Origin: an uncultured Roseobacter sp.
GTDB lineage: Bacteria; Pseudomonadota; Alphaproteobacteria; Rhodobacterales; Rhodobacteraceae
Direction of reading: 5' to 3'
DNA: 32,014 bases
Assembly: GCF_947495275.1 (NCBI RefSeq)
Contig: NZ_CANLYL010000023.1
Coordinates: forward strand, 1 to 32,014
Under the pieces are notes generated by a model that saw only the letters and a list, made by a program, of their open reading frames with translations, searched no databases and was not told where the DNA came from. A program made the translations under genes and the position numbers. Below are positions 1 through 10,023 of the stretch, one piece after another. Position 1 is the stretch's first letter. The number at the start of each line of letters is the position of its first letter.

Positions 1-927
1 CTGTGCCTGAACGTCACCAACCTCACCGCCTCAAAAAACTTCTACTGCAATACTCTCGGTCTACAATGCACGGGGGAAAGCGATAGCCATATCTATCTGC
101 GGGCCATGGAAGAACGCGGCCACCACAGCGTGATCCTGCAGAAATCGGACGCTCCCGGAACCGTCGACGTCATGGGCTTCAAGACATTCGACGAAAACGA
201 CCTCACAAACGCGGAACGCTACTTCAAAGCACTTGGGCACCCGACCTCCTGGGTAGAGCGTCCTTATCAGGGCCGCACCTTACTGACCTGCGACAACATT
301 GGCATTCCGCTGGAATTTTATCACAAGATGGACCGCCTGGAGCCGATTCATCAGAAATATGCGCTTTACCGCGGCGTCAAACCGTTACGGATCGACCATT
401 TCAATTGTTTCTCGCCCGATGTTGATGCCTCCGTGGCTTTCTACAGCGACATCGGCTTCCGGGTCACTGAATACACCGAAGATGAGGAAAGCAAAAAGCT
501 TTGGGCGGCCTGGATGCATCGCAAGGGCGGGGTTCATGATATGGCCTTCACCAACGGCACGGGCCCGCGTCTGCACCACGTGGCTTTCTGGGTGCCGACA
601 CCGCTCAATATCATTGACCTGCTCGACCTGATGGCAACAACAGGGTATGTCGATCACATTGAACGAGGCCCCGGACGGCATGGTATTTCCAATGCATTTT
701 TCCTCTATGTTCTTGATCCCGATGGTCACCGGATCGAGATTTATTGCTCTGACTACCAGACCGTCGACCCTGATCTGGAGCCGATCAAATGGGACCTCAA
801 AGACCCGCAACGCCAAACCCTGTGGGGGGCTGCCGCGCCCAAAAGCTGGTTTGAGCATGGCACGCCGTTCACGGGCGTCGACACCCGCAAAAGCAACCTG
901 AAGGCCACGCCAATCATCGCGCCGTGA
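1..927 (+). CDS. hpaD: 3,4-dihydroxyphenylacetate 2,3-dioxygenase (type I extradiol), 5'-truncated
   Basis: The reading frame is open from base 1, so the gene begins before the window; 308 residues are visible. Vicinal-oxygen-chelate modules are recognisable. The C-terminal half closely follows the Brevibacterium/Arthrobacter homoprotocatechuate 2,3-dioxygenase as I recall it. The Fe(II) ligands fall in RIDHF (visible residue H133), RLHHVAF (H193) and HRIEIY (E246). The second-sphere residues are H179 (VHDMA), H227 (GPGRHG) and Y236 (FLYVLDP). Spacing between ligands matches the family within one residue. The enzyme opens the ring of homoprotocatechuate between C2 and C3 in the cytoplasm to give 5-carboxymethyl-2-hydroxymuconate semialdehyde. 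The two downstream genes encode later steps of the same pathway, which supports this substrate over catechol or biphenyl diols. Confidence 0.88.
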   Translation: MCLNVTNLTASKNFYCNTLGLQCTGESDSHIYLRAMEERGHHSVILQKSDAPGTVDVMGFKTFDENDLTNAERYFKALGHPTSWVERPYQGRTLLTCDNIGIPLEFYHKMDRLEPIHQKYALYRGVKPLRIDHFNCFSPDVDASVAFYSDIGFRVTEYTEDEESKKLWAAWMHRKGGVHDMAFTNGTGPRLHHVAFWVPTPLNIIDLLDLMATTGYVDHIERGPGRHGISNAFFLYVLDPDGHRIEIYCSDYQTVDPDLEPIKWDLKDPQRQTLWGAAAPKSWFEHGTPFTGVDTRKSNLKATPIIAP

Positions 928-980
928 AGCCGCGGGAAATTCGACAAAGAACCGACCTGTGCCAGAAAGGGAGCCAGACC

Positions 981-1835
981 ATGCGTATTGCAACTTATTC
1001 GGCTGAAGGGCGGATACACTACGGTGCTGTCGCTGATGGCGGCATGATCGCGCTCAGCCCTGAGTTTCCGCAATGGCCAACGCTTTGGGATGCCGTGCGG
1101 GCGGGCGGGTTCAGTGAACTGATAGCAAGCGTTGCCGGCAAAGCCGTAAGCCATACCGATTTTCAATATGAAATGGTCATGCCAAATGCGCCCCGAATCC
1201 TTTGTGTCGGTGTCAATTTTCCGGACCGGAATGCCGAATACAAGGATGGCAGCGCGCAACCGAAGTACATGTCTCTTTTCCCCCGATTTGCCAGCGGATT
1301 CACGGGTCACGAGCAGCCCCTGATCCGCCCGCCTGAAAACCACACGCTGGATTACGAAGGCGAGGTTGCGATCGTGATCGGAAAGGAGGGAAGACGGATT
1401 TCCCAAGACGACGCTTACGACCACATCGCGGCGCTTACGCTGTGCAATGAAGGTACGATCCGTGATTGGGTCAGGCACGCGAAGTTCAACGTGACGCAAG
1501 GCAAGAACTGGGATCGTTCAGGGTCCCTGGGGCCCTGGTTGGTTCCTTTCGAGACGGCCAGCCAATTGGATGACGCCCGCATCCTTACCCGTGTGAACGG
1601 CGAGCTGCGTCAGGATGATGTACTCAGCCGAATGGTGTTCTCAATACGGCGCGAGATCGAATACATATCCACCTTCATGACGCTGCAACCGGGCGACATC
1701 ATCATCACGGGAACACCCACAGGGGCAGGGGCAAGGTTTGATCCGCCGCGGTATCTGGCGCCGGGAGATGTCGTTGAGATCGAGGTGGAAGGCATCGGTA
1801 TTCTGCGCAATGGCGTGGCGGATGAAATTCTATGA
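981..1835 (+). CDS. hpaG: FAH-family isomerase/decarboxylase of homoprotocatechuate degradation (HpaG-like)
   Basis: A 284-aa protein of the fumarylacetoacetate hydrolase fold. The ATG at 981 is chosen because AAGGGAG lies 7 bases upstream and the FAH-type N-terminus MRIATYS begins there; the frame is open back to 924 but without family sequence. Motifs are DYEGE with metal-ligand glutamates E126 and E128, and TGTPTGAG near the C-terminus. The usual third metal ligand, an aspartate in an ND..(x)RD segment, is replaced by glutamate (CNEGTIRDW, E157). In context it would decarboxylate and isomerise the C8/C7 intermediates after ring cleavage and oxidation. E. coli HpaG has two fused FAH domains whereas this has one, so a partner domain elsewhere or a single-domain variant is likely. 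Its stop overlaps the next start (ATGA). Confidence 0.75.
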   Translation: MRIATYSAEGRIHYGAVADGGMIALSPEFPQWPTLWDAVRAGGFSELIASVAGKAVSHTDFQYEMVMPNAPRILCVGVNFPDRNAEYKDGSAQPKYMSLFPRFASGFTGHEQPLIRPPENHTLDYEGEVAIVIGKEGRRISQDDAYDHIAALTLCNEGTIRDWVRHAKFNVTQGKNWDRSGSLGPWLVPFETASQLDDARILTRVNGELRQDDVLSRMVFSIRREIEYISTFMTLQPGDIIITGTPTGAGARFDPPRYLAPGDVVEIEVEGIGILRNGVADEIL

Positions 1836-2632
1836 CACCCCAGGATCACGCACGCGCCGCCGCCGACCTATTGGAAGCGGAGAGAAACGGCAAGCAGATC
1901 GGCCTGCTGAGCCTGCGCCATCCGGAAATGGGTATGGATGACGCCTACGCGGTGCAGAATGCCATCTATCGTGCCAAGCTGAATGCCGGGCGCAAGGTTA
2001 TTGGTTGGAAGATCGGCCTGACGTCAAAAGCGATGCAATATGCCCTGGGTATCAACATTCCCGACAGCGGTATCCTTTTTGACGACATGGTGTTCGAGCA
2101 TGGTCAGACGATTCCCGCTAGCAGATTCATTCAGCCGCGTATCGAGGCGGAAATCGCCTTTGTGATGAAGTCTGACCTTGGCGGGGAAGGGATTTCGCGG
2201 GCAGATGTCCTGGCGGCGACCGACTACGTTACACCCTCAATCGAAATCCTCGACACCCGCATTCAACGCAGCGACCCGCAGACGGGAAAGCCCCGGACGG
2301 TTTATGACACGATCAGTGACAACGCCGCCAATGCGGGGGTCATTCTCGGTTCCCGGCGTCATGCTGTAGAGGCGTTTGATCTGCGTTGGGTGGGGGCACT
2401 CACTTATCGCAACGGCGAAATTGAGGAAACTGGTCTGGGTGCCGGTGTTTTGAATGACCCGGTCGAAAGCGTGCTTTGGCTGGCGCGACGGATGGCGCAA
2501 TATGGACAGAAGATCGAACCGGGTCAGGTGATATTGTCGGGCAGTTTCATCAGACCTGTCGAATGCCCGCCACATACCGAAATTCATGCAGATTTTGGCA
2601 GCTTTGGTGACGTGCGTATCTCGTTTGCCTGA
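1832..2632 (+). CDS. hpaH: 2-oxo-hept-4-ene-1,7-dioate hydratase
   Basis: A 266-aa protein, the usual length for HpaH/MhpD-type hydratases. Recognisable elements are the N-terminal helical region, GWKIGLTSKAMQ (residues 58-69), the metal-binding PRIEAEIAF with E105 and E107, and a C-terminal LSGSFIRPVE segment. The protein adds water to 2-oxo-hept-4-ene-1,7-dioate, giving 2,4-dihydroxyhept-2-ene-1,7-dioate for the HpaI aldolase. The start codon overlaps the stop of the upstream FAH gene by 4 nt, so the two are translationally coupled. No aldolase follows: the next gene is convergent, so hpaI must lie elsewhere or upstream of the window. The related MhpD/DmpE hydratases are the alternative, but the neighbours favour HpaH. 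Confidence 0.85.
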   Translation: MTPQDHARAAADLLEAERNGKQIGLLSLRHPEMGMDDAYAVQNAIYRAKLNAGRKVIGWKIGLTSKAMQYALGINIPDSGILFDDMVFEHGQTIPASRFIQPRIEAEIAFVMKSDLGGEGISRADVLAATDYVTPSIEILDTRIQRSDPQTGKPRTVYDTISDNAANAGVILGSRRHAVEAFDLRWVGALTYRNGEIEETGLGAGVLNDPVESVLWLARRMAQYGQKIEPGQVILSGSFIRPVECPPHTEIHADFGSFGDVRISFA

Positions 2633-2806
2633 TGGCGATCGGGCAGCGTGCAGCGTCGGCCCGCAGCGCGAGCAGATGCAAACCTGCGGTGTTTGGTTCG
2701 CGGTTGGCGTGGCGGCAGAGGAACGCGGATCGTAAAATCGGGCGGATGGCAGGACAAACCCCTCACGAACACTCTGGCCAAATGCCCGAAGCACGATGGG
2801 AGCGGC

Positions 2807-2822
2807 GCGCGCTGAAGCGCGC
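2807..2822. terminator. GC hairpin between convergent genes, possible bidirectional terminator
   Basis: A perfect 6-bp inverted repeat GCGCGC with a TGAA loop sits 8 nt from the stop of the minus-strand monooxygenase and about 175 nt beyond hpaH. There is no T-tract on either side, so it may stabilise the mRNA end or act weakly. The rest of the 198-nt gap shows no convincing gene. Confidence 0.35.
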
Positions 2823-2830
2823 ACCCCAGA

Positions 2831-4021
2831 TTATTCAGCCGGTTCATCCACCTTGCTGCCGCGGCTTTCTTTTTCCGCTGCGTAGTTGGTTTGTGCCGTC
2901 TCCACGGCCTTGGCGTGGATTTCGGCAAGTTCGGGCCGCATTTTCTGCGCTCTCATGGCCGCGTTCATGGTTGACATGTGTTGTCCCTGAAAATGCGGGA
3001 AAACCTCACGGGCGATCAACTCATAACTGCGCCGGGTTGCGTCAAAATTCGCCCAGTTGTGGGCAAGCATCAGATAGGCACCAAACCCTCCGTTTGACTG
3101 CTTCCAGAGACGGTCAATCTGTGCCCGGCACATCTCGGGCGTGCCAATCGCGCCAAAACCGCTGTCGTTGATGAAGTCGATCATCTCCTTGGCGTTCTGA
3201 CCTGGCATCGACATCTGCGGGAAGGCGGCGATCTCCTGAAAATAGTTGAACCAGTGCTCGATGCCGTAGTCCACATCCCGTCTGGCCTGTTCGGCGGTCT
3301 CAGCGATGTGACAAAGGCCCACCAACCGCCATTTCGAGCGATCCGGTGTATGGCCGTAGTGTTTTGCCTCTTCTTCGATCACATCCCAATGCAGGGCCAA
3401 TGCGTCAAACCCCGCAGCCGTTGTGGCGCCAATGGAGATCATGCCGGTGCCATATTTGCCCGCCAGCTTCGGCCCGGTAGGGGAGGCTACGGCGGCAGTG
3501 ACGAGATCGAAATTCGAATAAGGCCGCAGATGCAAACGGGCATCTTTGAGGGTCCAGCGGTCGTTTTCGAAATTTACCGGCTCATCGGATCGCAGCAGGC
3601 GTGTGATGATATCAATGCCATCGGCCAGAAGGCCGCGGGTGTCTTTTTGGGACAAGCCGATCATCGCCGCATCGGTGGGCAAGGATCCTGGACCAAGACC
3701 CAGCATTGCACGGCCACGTGTCAGATGATCAAGCTGAACGATTTTTTCCGCTACCCAAAGCGGGTTGTGATAGCTGACGGAAACGACACCTGTGCCGAGT
3801 TTGATATGCCTTGTGCGTGGCGCTGCCGTGGCAATCATGAGTTCGGGGCTGGCCGATATTTCGGAGCCGGCGGAATGGTGTTCGCCAAACCAGACTTCGT
3901 CATAGTCACACCTGTCCAGCCATTCGACCAATTCAAGATCTTGTTCAAGCGCAAGTGTCGGGTTGATGCCCGGCTTGTGAAACGGCGCAAGGAATATGCC
4001 AAAACGCATACGGTCAGTCAT
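2831..4021 (-). CDS. Luciferase-like (LLM class) flavin-dependent monooxygenase
   Basis: A 396-aa protein with the bacterial-luciferase TIM-barrel fold. Typical features are RFGIFLAPFHKPG at the N-terminus, EVWFGEHH (the luciferase-family EH motif), GTGVVSVSYHNP, and RAMLGLGPGS, a flavin-phosphate-binding loop. The start at 4021 is chosen because GGGAGGAG lies just upstream, and because residues encoded further upstream do not resemble the family. Such enzymes use reduced FMN supplied by a separate reductase and O2 to hydroxylate or cleave small organic substrates. Close-looking relatives are often labelled limonene 1,2-monooxygenase, but nothing here shows the substrate. The C-terminal tail after about residue 345 is charged and probably flexible. 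It converges on the hpa genes, so a role in aromatic degradation is possible but unproven. Confidence 0.85.
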   Translation of the reverse strand: MTDRMRFGIFLAPFHKPGINPTLALEQDLELVEWLDRCDYDEVWFGEHHSAGSEISASPELMIATAAPRTRHIKLGTGVVSVSYHNPLWVAEKIVQLDHLTRGRAMLGLGPGSLPTDAAMIGLSQKDTRGLLADGIDIITRLLRSDEPVNFENDRWTLKDARLHLRPYSNFDLVTAAVASPTGPKLAGKYGTGMISIGATTAAGFDALALHWDVIEEEAKHYGHTPDRSKWRLVGLCHIAETAEQARRDVDYGIEHWFNYFQEIAAFPQMSMPGQNAKEMIDFINDSGFGAIGTPEMCRAQIDRLWKQSNGGFGAYLMLAHNWANFDATRRSYELIAREVFPHFQGQHMSTMNAAMRAQKMRPELAEIHAKAVETAQTNYAAEKESRGSKVDEPAE

Positions 4022-4185
4022 AATGTCTCCTCCCATAATGTCCCTGCGTAATGCAGGTGACGTGTCAAAGGTTAGACCGGCAAAATGTCCGGGACCAAAT
4101 GAATTTTTGTGGACCTCAGCATTGCCAATGCATTCCGCGCAAGTTGCCAGCCGAGATGAGGTGCCTGTCAAACCACATCATCTGC

Positions 4186-4214
4186 TTGACGCATCCGCAT
4201 TCGATCCATAAACC
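4186..4214 (+). promoter_or_regulatory. Possible sigma-70-type promoter for the Hsp70-family gene
   Basis: TTGACG (4186-4191) and TAAACC (4209-4214) are separated by 17 bp, and the -10 element ends 36 nt before the ATG. The -35 match is good and the -10 match is weak. The remainder of the 229-nt divergent gap holds only a small CCTGC/GCAGG inverted repeat near the monooxygenase start. Confidence 0.35.
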
Positions 4215-4250
4215 GCTGCTCTTTGTTTCAATCCGGGAGAGGGCGCGCGC

Positions 4251-5501
4251 ATGGGCTCAGATGGCCACGTGTTGGGAATCGATTTCGGCACATCGAATAC
4301 CGCCGCCGGGTTTTTGCACAATGGCACACCGCGTCTGATTGCATTGGCAGATGGCAAGACCACGATACCGACGACTTTCTTTTTCGATTTCGAAACCCGG
4401 CAAACTCTGATCGGGGAACCTGCTAACCAAGCTTTGCTGGATGGTGCCGATGGCCGGTTTATGCGGGCGCTCAAACGTGTGCTGGGCACCGCGTTGATGC
4501 ATGAAAAACGCCAGATTCTGAATGAGCGGGTTACCTTCGTTGATGTGATCGCGCGGTTTTTGAAGCACGTCAAAACCCGGGCCGAGCATGAGACGGGGCT
4601 GACATTCGACCGCGCACTCTCTGGGCGCCCCGTGGTTTTTCATGGCCAGAACGATCCGCGCGAAAACCGGGCCGAAGCGGATCTGCGCGCCTGCTATCTG
4701 GCCGCAGGTTTCAGGGGCGTGGAATTCCTGCCTGAACCCGAAGCCGCAGCCATTGCCAGCGGTGCATTGGAGCATAGGTCAACCTGCGGGCTGATTGTTG
4801 ATATCGGTGGTGGCACCTCAGATTTTTCGGTTTTTCGATCGGAGCGGGGCGCCGTGTCCATACTGGCCAACCATGGAGTGCGCATTGGCGGTACGGATTT
4901 TGACCGGGCGATCAGCATTGATCGTGTGATGCCGCTTTTGGGTAAGGGCACGCAATTGCGCAAAGTCATTGGTCCGGGTCTGTCCCCGGTGCCGAATGCA
5001 ATTTTCAACGATCTTGCGACCTGGGAAAAAATTCCCTTTCTCTACACGGGGCAGGATCGGCGTGCAGCGGGTGAAATGCAGCGACTGGCAGAGGAGCCCG
5101 AAAAGCTGCAACGGCTTGTCTGCGTGCTGCGTGATGAGCTTGGACATGACCTTGCCTTCGCGGTTGAAAAGGGCAAGATCGCGGTCAATTCAGAGGGGCA
5201 GCGGTCTCATATTGCGCTGGGTGTGATCGAGCGGGGCCTTGCTGTTCCATTGCAGGCTGACGAACTGGACCAAATACTTGCGCCACATGCGCACCAGCTG
5301 CGTGATGGTGCCCGGGAGACCGCGCGTTTGGCTGGATTGGCACCGGATCAGATCGAGCAGGTAATTTATGTGGGAGGCTCCAGCATGATGTCCATGGTCG
5401 CCCAAAGCATGAAGATGCTCTTCCCGGACGCACGGCACGCATTCAGCGAAGTCTTTACCGCTGTGGCCGATGGCTTGGCGCTGGCCTCTGCGCAGAGATG
5501 A
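4251..5501 (+). CDS. Hsp70-family chaperone-like ATPase (YegD type)
   Basis: A 416-aa protein made essentially of the actin/Hsp70 nucleotide-binding fold. The phosphate-1 loop is GIDFGTSNT (residues 9-17), the phosphate-2 loop VDIGGGTSDF (183-192), and the adenosine motif YVGGSS (373-378). It lacks the substrate-binding domain and lid of DnaK (about 640 aa), and its length fits the YegD subfamily. GGGAGAGGG upstream supports the ATG at 4251. The function of YegD proteins is not established; a stress-related chaperone or regulatory ATPase role is inferred from the fold. No DnaJ or GrpE partner is adjacent. It converges on ppk2 with only a 28-nt gap and no evident hairpin. Confidence 0.88.
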   Translation: MGSDGHVLGIDFGTSNTAAGFLHNGTPRLIALADGKTTIPTTFFFDFETRQTLIGEPANQALLDGADGRFMRALKRVLGTALMHEKRQILNERVTFVDVIARFLKHVKTRAEHETGLTFDRALSGRPVVFHGQNDPRENRAEADLRACYLAAGFRGVEFLPEPEAAAIASGALEHRSTCGLIVDIGGGTSDFSVFRSERGAVSILANHGVRIGGTDFDRAISIDRVMPLLGKGTQLRKVIGPGLSPVPNAIFNDLATWEKIPFLYTGQDRRAAGEMQRLAEEPEKLQRLVCVLRDELGHDLAFAVEKGKIAVNSEGQRSHIALGVIERGLAVPLQADELDQILAPHAHQLRDGARETARLAGLAPDQIEQVIYVGGSSMMSMVAQSMKMLFPDARHAFSEVFTAVADGLALASAQR

Positions 5502-5529
5502 CAGCAGGAGGCGCCCAAGCGATCGTGGA

Positions 5530-6321
5530 CTAGATCAGGTCGGCATGAACCTCCGGCACGAAGGTCTGATCGCCCATCGGGGGTCTCACATATCCGCGTT
5601 GCGCGGGGCGTTCTTCAAGCTCAACCGGGGGCCGTTCGATCTCCTCGTAGGGTATCAGGCTCAACAGGTGGTTGATGCAGTTGAGACGCGCGTGTTTCTT
5701 GACATCGGAATTCACCACGAACCAAGGGGCCTGTTTGATATCCGTATGCGCGAACATATCGTCTTTCGCCTTTGAATAATCGACCCAGCGTTTTCGACTT
5801 TCCAAATCCATTGGACTGAGCTTCCACTGTTTTGTCGGATCTGTCAGGCGCTTTTGGAACCGCCTCTCCTGTTCTTCATCGCTGACCGAAAACCAGTACT
5901 TGATGAGTTGAATGCCTGAGCGCACCAACATGCGTTCAAATTCGGGGCAGCTACGCATGAACTCTTTGTATTCTTCGTCTGTACAAAACCCCATCACGCG
6001 TTCGACGCCGCCGCGATTATACCATGACCGGTCAAAAATGATGATCTCTCCAGCCGCAGGGAGATGGGTCACATAGCGTTGAAAATACCATTGCGACTTT
6101 TCCCGCTCCGTGGGCGCTGGCAGCGCCACAACCTGACAGATGCGGGGGTTCATGGCCTCGGTGATGCGCTTGATCGTGCCGCCCTTGCCTGCTGCGTCCC
6201 GACCTTCAAAGATGATCGCCACGCGGTGACCGGTATGCTTGACCCATTCCTGCAATTTGACCAGTTCGATCTGCAATCGGGCGAGTTCCGCCTCGTATTT
6301 GGCATTTGAAATCTTCTTCAT
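5530..6321 (-). CDS. ppk2: Polyphosphate kinase 2 (PPK2, class I)
   Basis: A 263-aa single-domain PPK2. The Walker A motif is GRDAAGKGG (residues 40-48) and the Walker B segment is IIFDRSWYNR (94-103, D97 and R98). A helical lid follows with the family segments RRFQKRL and KRWVDYSKA. Length and motifs fit class I PPK2, which phosphorylates nucleoside diphosphates (GDP or ADP) using polyphosphate, so it links polyphosphate storage to the nucleotide pool in the cytosol. GGGGAGG lies 6 nt before the ATG. It follows the SLC13 carrier on the same strand after 51 nt, so co-transcription is possible though no functional link is obvious. Confidence 0.93.
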   Translation of the reverse strand: MKKISNAKYEAELARLQIELVKLQEWVKHTGHRVAIIFEGRDAAGKGGTIKRITEAMNPRICQVVALPAPTEREKSQWYFQRYVTHLPAAGEIIIFDRSWYNRGGVERVMGFCTDEEYKEFMRSCPEFERMLVRSGIQLIKYWFSVSDEEQERRFQKRLTDPTKQWKLSPMDLESRKRWVDYSKAKDDMFAHTDIKQAPWFVVNSDVKKHARLNCINHLLSLIPYEEIERPPVELEERPAQRGYVRPPMGDQTFVPEVHADLI

Positions 6322-6372
6322 GGAAGCCTCCCCGTGTTTGAGTGGTCGTGGGTTGCGTCAGAACTGATGAGC

Positions 6373-8256
6373 CTAGAACACGATGTTCAGCATCAAAAGT
6401 GACACCACAAGAAAGAGGACCGTCATGATGCCGCCGCTTTTGACGAAATCAATGACCTTGTATCCGGCCGGTCCCATGATCAGCGCATTCACCTGATGTG
6501 TCGGAATAATGAAGGAATTCGAGGTCGAAATTGCCACAGTCATGGCAAAAAGCGCCGGGTTGGCGCCTGCCGCAACGGCGATGGAAACGGCAAGGGGCAC
6601 CAGCAAGACAGTAGCACCGACATTTGACATGACCAGCGAGAAAACGGTCGCAAGCACGGCCACACCGGCCTGTAGCGACCATATCGGCCAGCCATCGAGA
6701 ATGATCAGGATTTGTTGGGCGATCCATTCGGCGGTGCCGGTGTTCTGGACCGCCTGTCCCAGCGGTATCAGGCTGGCGAGCAGGAAAACGGTGTTCCACC
6801 CCACTGCGCGATAGGCCTCGTCAATGCTCAGAACCCTCGACAGCAGCATACCGACCGCACCAGTCAGCAGACAGAGCGACAAGCGAACATCCGAGAACAG
6901 AATGAGCGACAGCGAAACCGCAAAGAAAAACAATGCCCAGCCGACTTTATGCGGTCTGAGTTCTTCTTGCGGGAAATCGGCGGTGACAACGATGAAATCG
7001 CGATCGCGCTTGATCCTTGTCAAATTGTCCCAGCGCGTGTGCGCAACCAGCATATCGCCGGCCTGAAAGGGCACAAGACCGATTTGGGTTGGTTCATGAT
7101 CGGCTGTCTTCACATGGCTCAGCGTGTCTTCGCCGCGGTGGATCGCCATCAGGCTCAGCCCGTAGGTTTTACGCAGCAACAGATCGCGCGGGCTTTTCCC
7201 AACCAGTTTGGAATCCGGCGGGATGACCAATTCGGCGACGCCCGCATTGGTTTGAGCGAATTCTTCAACAAAGACATCAAGTTCCGGACGGATCTTCAAC
7301 TTGAAACGCGCCGCAAATTCCGCCACGGCGGGTCGGCTTCCGATAATTGCCAGACGGCAGGGAGCGGCGATTTCAGCGGTCAATATCTGGATCATTGAGG
7401 CTTTGCCGCGGTAGAAGGTCGAGATGATGTAGATGTTGTTTTCGTTGTTGATATCGGCAAGAATTTGACCGACGAGAGGGCTGTCAGCGGGCACGTCGAC
7501 TTCGAACACATCCGCATGTAATCCGTAGACCCGTTCAAGATATTCGGATGTCCCGTGACCCGAGGCGACCTCAACCGGCGTGGCGGAACCCGGCAAAACC
7601 CAGCGCCCCAGAAGCAGGAAATAGACGATGCCGGTGGCGATCAGCGCCGCTCCGATGGGCGTGACCGAAAAGAGACTGAAAGGCGCCATCTTCAGATCAT
7701 CCGGCAAGTTTTCATTGGCGGTCAGGATCAGATCATTCAGCAGAATAAGAGGAGAGGACCCCACCATCGTCATTGTGCCGCCCAGGATGGCGCAAAAGCC
7801 CATGGGCATCAGCAGGCGGCTGAGCGCAATGCCCGAACGCACCGAAATACGGCTGACGACTGGCAGGAACAAAGCGGCTGCTCCGACGTTTTGCAAGAAG
7901 CTGGAGATGATCCCGACAGTGCCGGAGACAATCGGCAAGACCCGTGTTTCGGAGGTTCCCCCATGTTTGAGAATGGCCGCCGCTACCTTGTTCATGATGC
8001 CCGTACGGTCGAGGCCAGCCCCAACGATCATCACCGCAATGATCGAGATCACCGCGTTGGAGGCAAAGCCGTCGAAGAGATGGTTGACGTCCGCCAGCCT
8101 TCCCAGCCCCGGCACGTAGCTCAGGATGCCGACGATGACGAGGACAAGCAGTGCCGCCAGATCAATGCGGATCAACTCGGAGACAAAGAGAAAAACCGTG
8201 AAAGCGAGCAGGCCGATCACGACAGCCATCTCTACTGTGAACGCAAGTTGCTCCAT
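6373..8256 (-). CDS. SLC13/DASS-type membrane carrier with two RCK_C domains
   Basis: A 627-aa polytopic inner-membrane protein. Hydrophobic segments fill residues 8-220 and 430-627. Between them lie two soluble RCK_C (TrkA-C) repeats, about 245-315 (VDVPADSPLVGQ) and 335-405 (LVIPPDSKLVGK). The paired helical-hairpin motifs SFLQNVGAAA (119-128) and SNVGATVLLVP in the second half are the repeated substrate-binding elements of this superfamily. The start at 8256 is preferred because a run of six G with a preceding A lies about 6 nt upstream; the frame extends to 8301 without family sequence. Members with this architecture are predicted anion carriers (sulfate, dicarboxylate or similar) driven by sodium. 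The ligand cannot be read from the sequence. The 257-nt gap on its 5' side shows no clear gene. Confidence 0.85.
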   Translation of the reverse strand: MEQLAFTVEMAVVIGLLAFTVFLFVSELIRIDLAALLVLVIVGILSYVPGLGRLADVNHLFDGFASNAVISIIAVMIVGAGLDRTGIMNKVAAAILKHGGTSETRVLPIVSGTVGIISSFLQNVGAAALFLPVVSRISVRSGIALSRLLMPMGFCAILGGTMTMVGSSPLILLNDLILTANENLPDDLKMAPFSLFSVTPIGAALIATGIVYFLLLGRWVLPGSATPVEVASGHGTSEYLERVYGLHADVFEVDVPADSPLVGQILADINNENNIYIISTFYRGKASMIQILTAEIAAPCRLAIIGSRPAVAEFAARFKLKIRPELDVFVEEFAQTNAGVAELVIPPDSKLVGKSPRDLLLRKTYGLSLMAIHRGEDTLSHVKTADHEPTQIGLVPFQAGDMLVAHTRWDNLTRIKRDRDFIVVTADFPQEELRPHKVGWALFFFAVSLSLILFSDVRLSLCLLTGAVGMLLSRVLSIDEAYRAVGWNTVFLLASLIPLGQAVQNTGTAEWIAQQILIILDGWPIWSLQAGVAVLATVFSLVMSNVGATVLLVPLAVSIAVAAGANPALFAMTVAISTSNSFIIPTHQVNALIMGPAGYKVIDFVKSGGIMTVLFLVVSLLMLNIVF

Positions 8257-8513
8257 GTTGTCCCCCCTGCTTGTTTTCGGGAAACCTTTCCGGCGAAACA
8301 AGCACAGCGCAGCCCTTTCGGCCGCATTAACGATCAGTGTGGACCAATTTCCGGCGTCCTGTCATTTGTTTTTTTTCATGGGCTTGCGTCAGGTCGGGGT
8401 CAGTTGCCGCCCATTCTTTCGACAAACGCATTGTCTTGCGCGCGCGGTCGGGCGCGTCATTTCGGGCGTTTGGACTGAAACGACACCTCAATTCATCGCC
8501 AGCGCATCCGCTC

Positions 8514-9755
<1,242 letters not shown>

Positions 9756-9779
9756 GGCTACCTCCAGTTGATTTTCGGA

Positions 9780-9808
9780 AAGAAAGGCGCAGAGAGGTGA
9801 AGTGTCAA
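9780..9808 (-). promoter_or_regulatory. Possible pepT promoter
   Basis: Reading the minus strand, a perfect TTGACA (9803-9808) is followed after 17 bp by TTTCTT (9780-9785), a poor -10 match, 24 nt before the pepT ATG. The position is right, but the -10 element is weak. Confidence 0.3.
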
Positions 9809-10023
9809 GGGCAGCTGCAACCGCGACAAATCAAAGCCGTGTTATTGCGCAGACCGGCTATGCGGCCAGCGCTCGGGAAGCGGCGCAAAACGGAGCGAAA
9901 GAACATCTCAAGTCTTTGGCGCCGCTCCAGAAGAGCGACGCCATCAATTCAATCGAGCTTGGGTCAGAAGAGCGCCGCCATCTGCTAACAGCTACCGGCC
10001 TTGCGCGAGGTTTACTTGACTGA
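9802..10023 (+). CDS. Possible small hypothetical protein (73 aa)
   Basis: An open frame from GTG at 9802 to TGA at 10023 fills the gap between pepT and the Liv-type binding-protein gene. The predicted protein is alanine-rich and helical, without a signal peptide or membrane segment, and I do not recognise it. AGAGG lies only about 4 nt before the GTG. The frame starts on top of a candidate pepT promoter and its last 12 nt overlap the end of the binding-protein gene. The bias toward G or C at third positions is weaker than in the neighbours. It could be a real small gene, a decayed remnant, or chance. Confidence 0.22.
   Translation: MSRAAATATNQSRVIAQTGYAASAREAAQNGAKEHLKSLAPLQKSDAINSIELGSEERRHLLTATGLARGLLD

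Noticed and set aside
2632..3171. + strand frame beginning at the hpaH stop
   Set aside because: It has no family resemblance, and most of it runs antisense to the 3' end of the flavin monooxygenase gene.
4043..4057. CCTGC/GCAGG inverted repeat upstream of the flavin monooxygenase
   Set aside because: Only 5 bp per arm; it could be an operator but there is no regulator or second copy to support it.
7555..8478. Long + strand frame of 307 codons opposite the SLC13 carrier
   Set aside because: Its composition (rich in R, D, Q, H) is that of an antisense frame, and the opposite strand encodes a clear membrane carrier.
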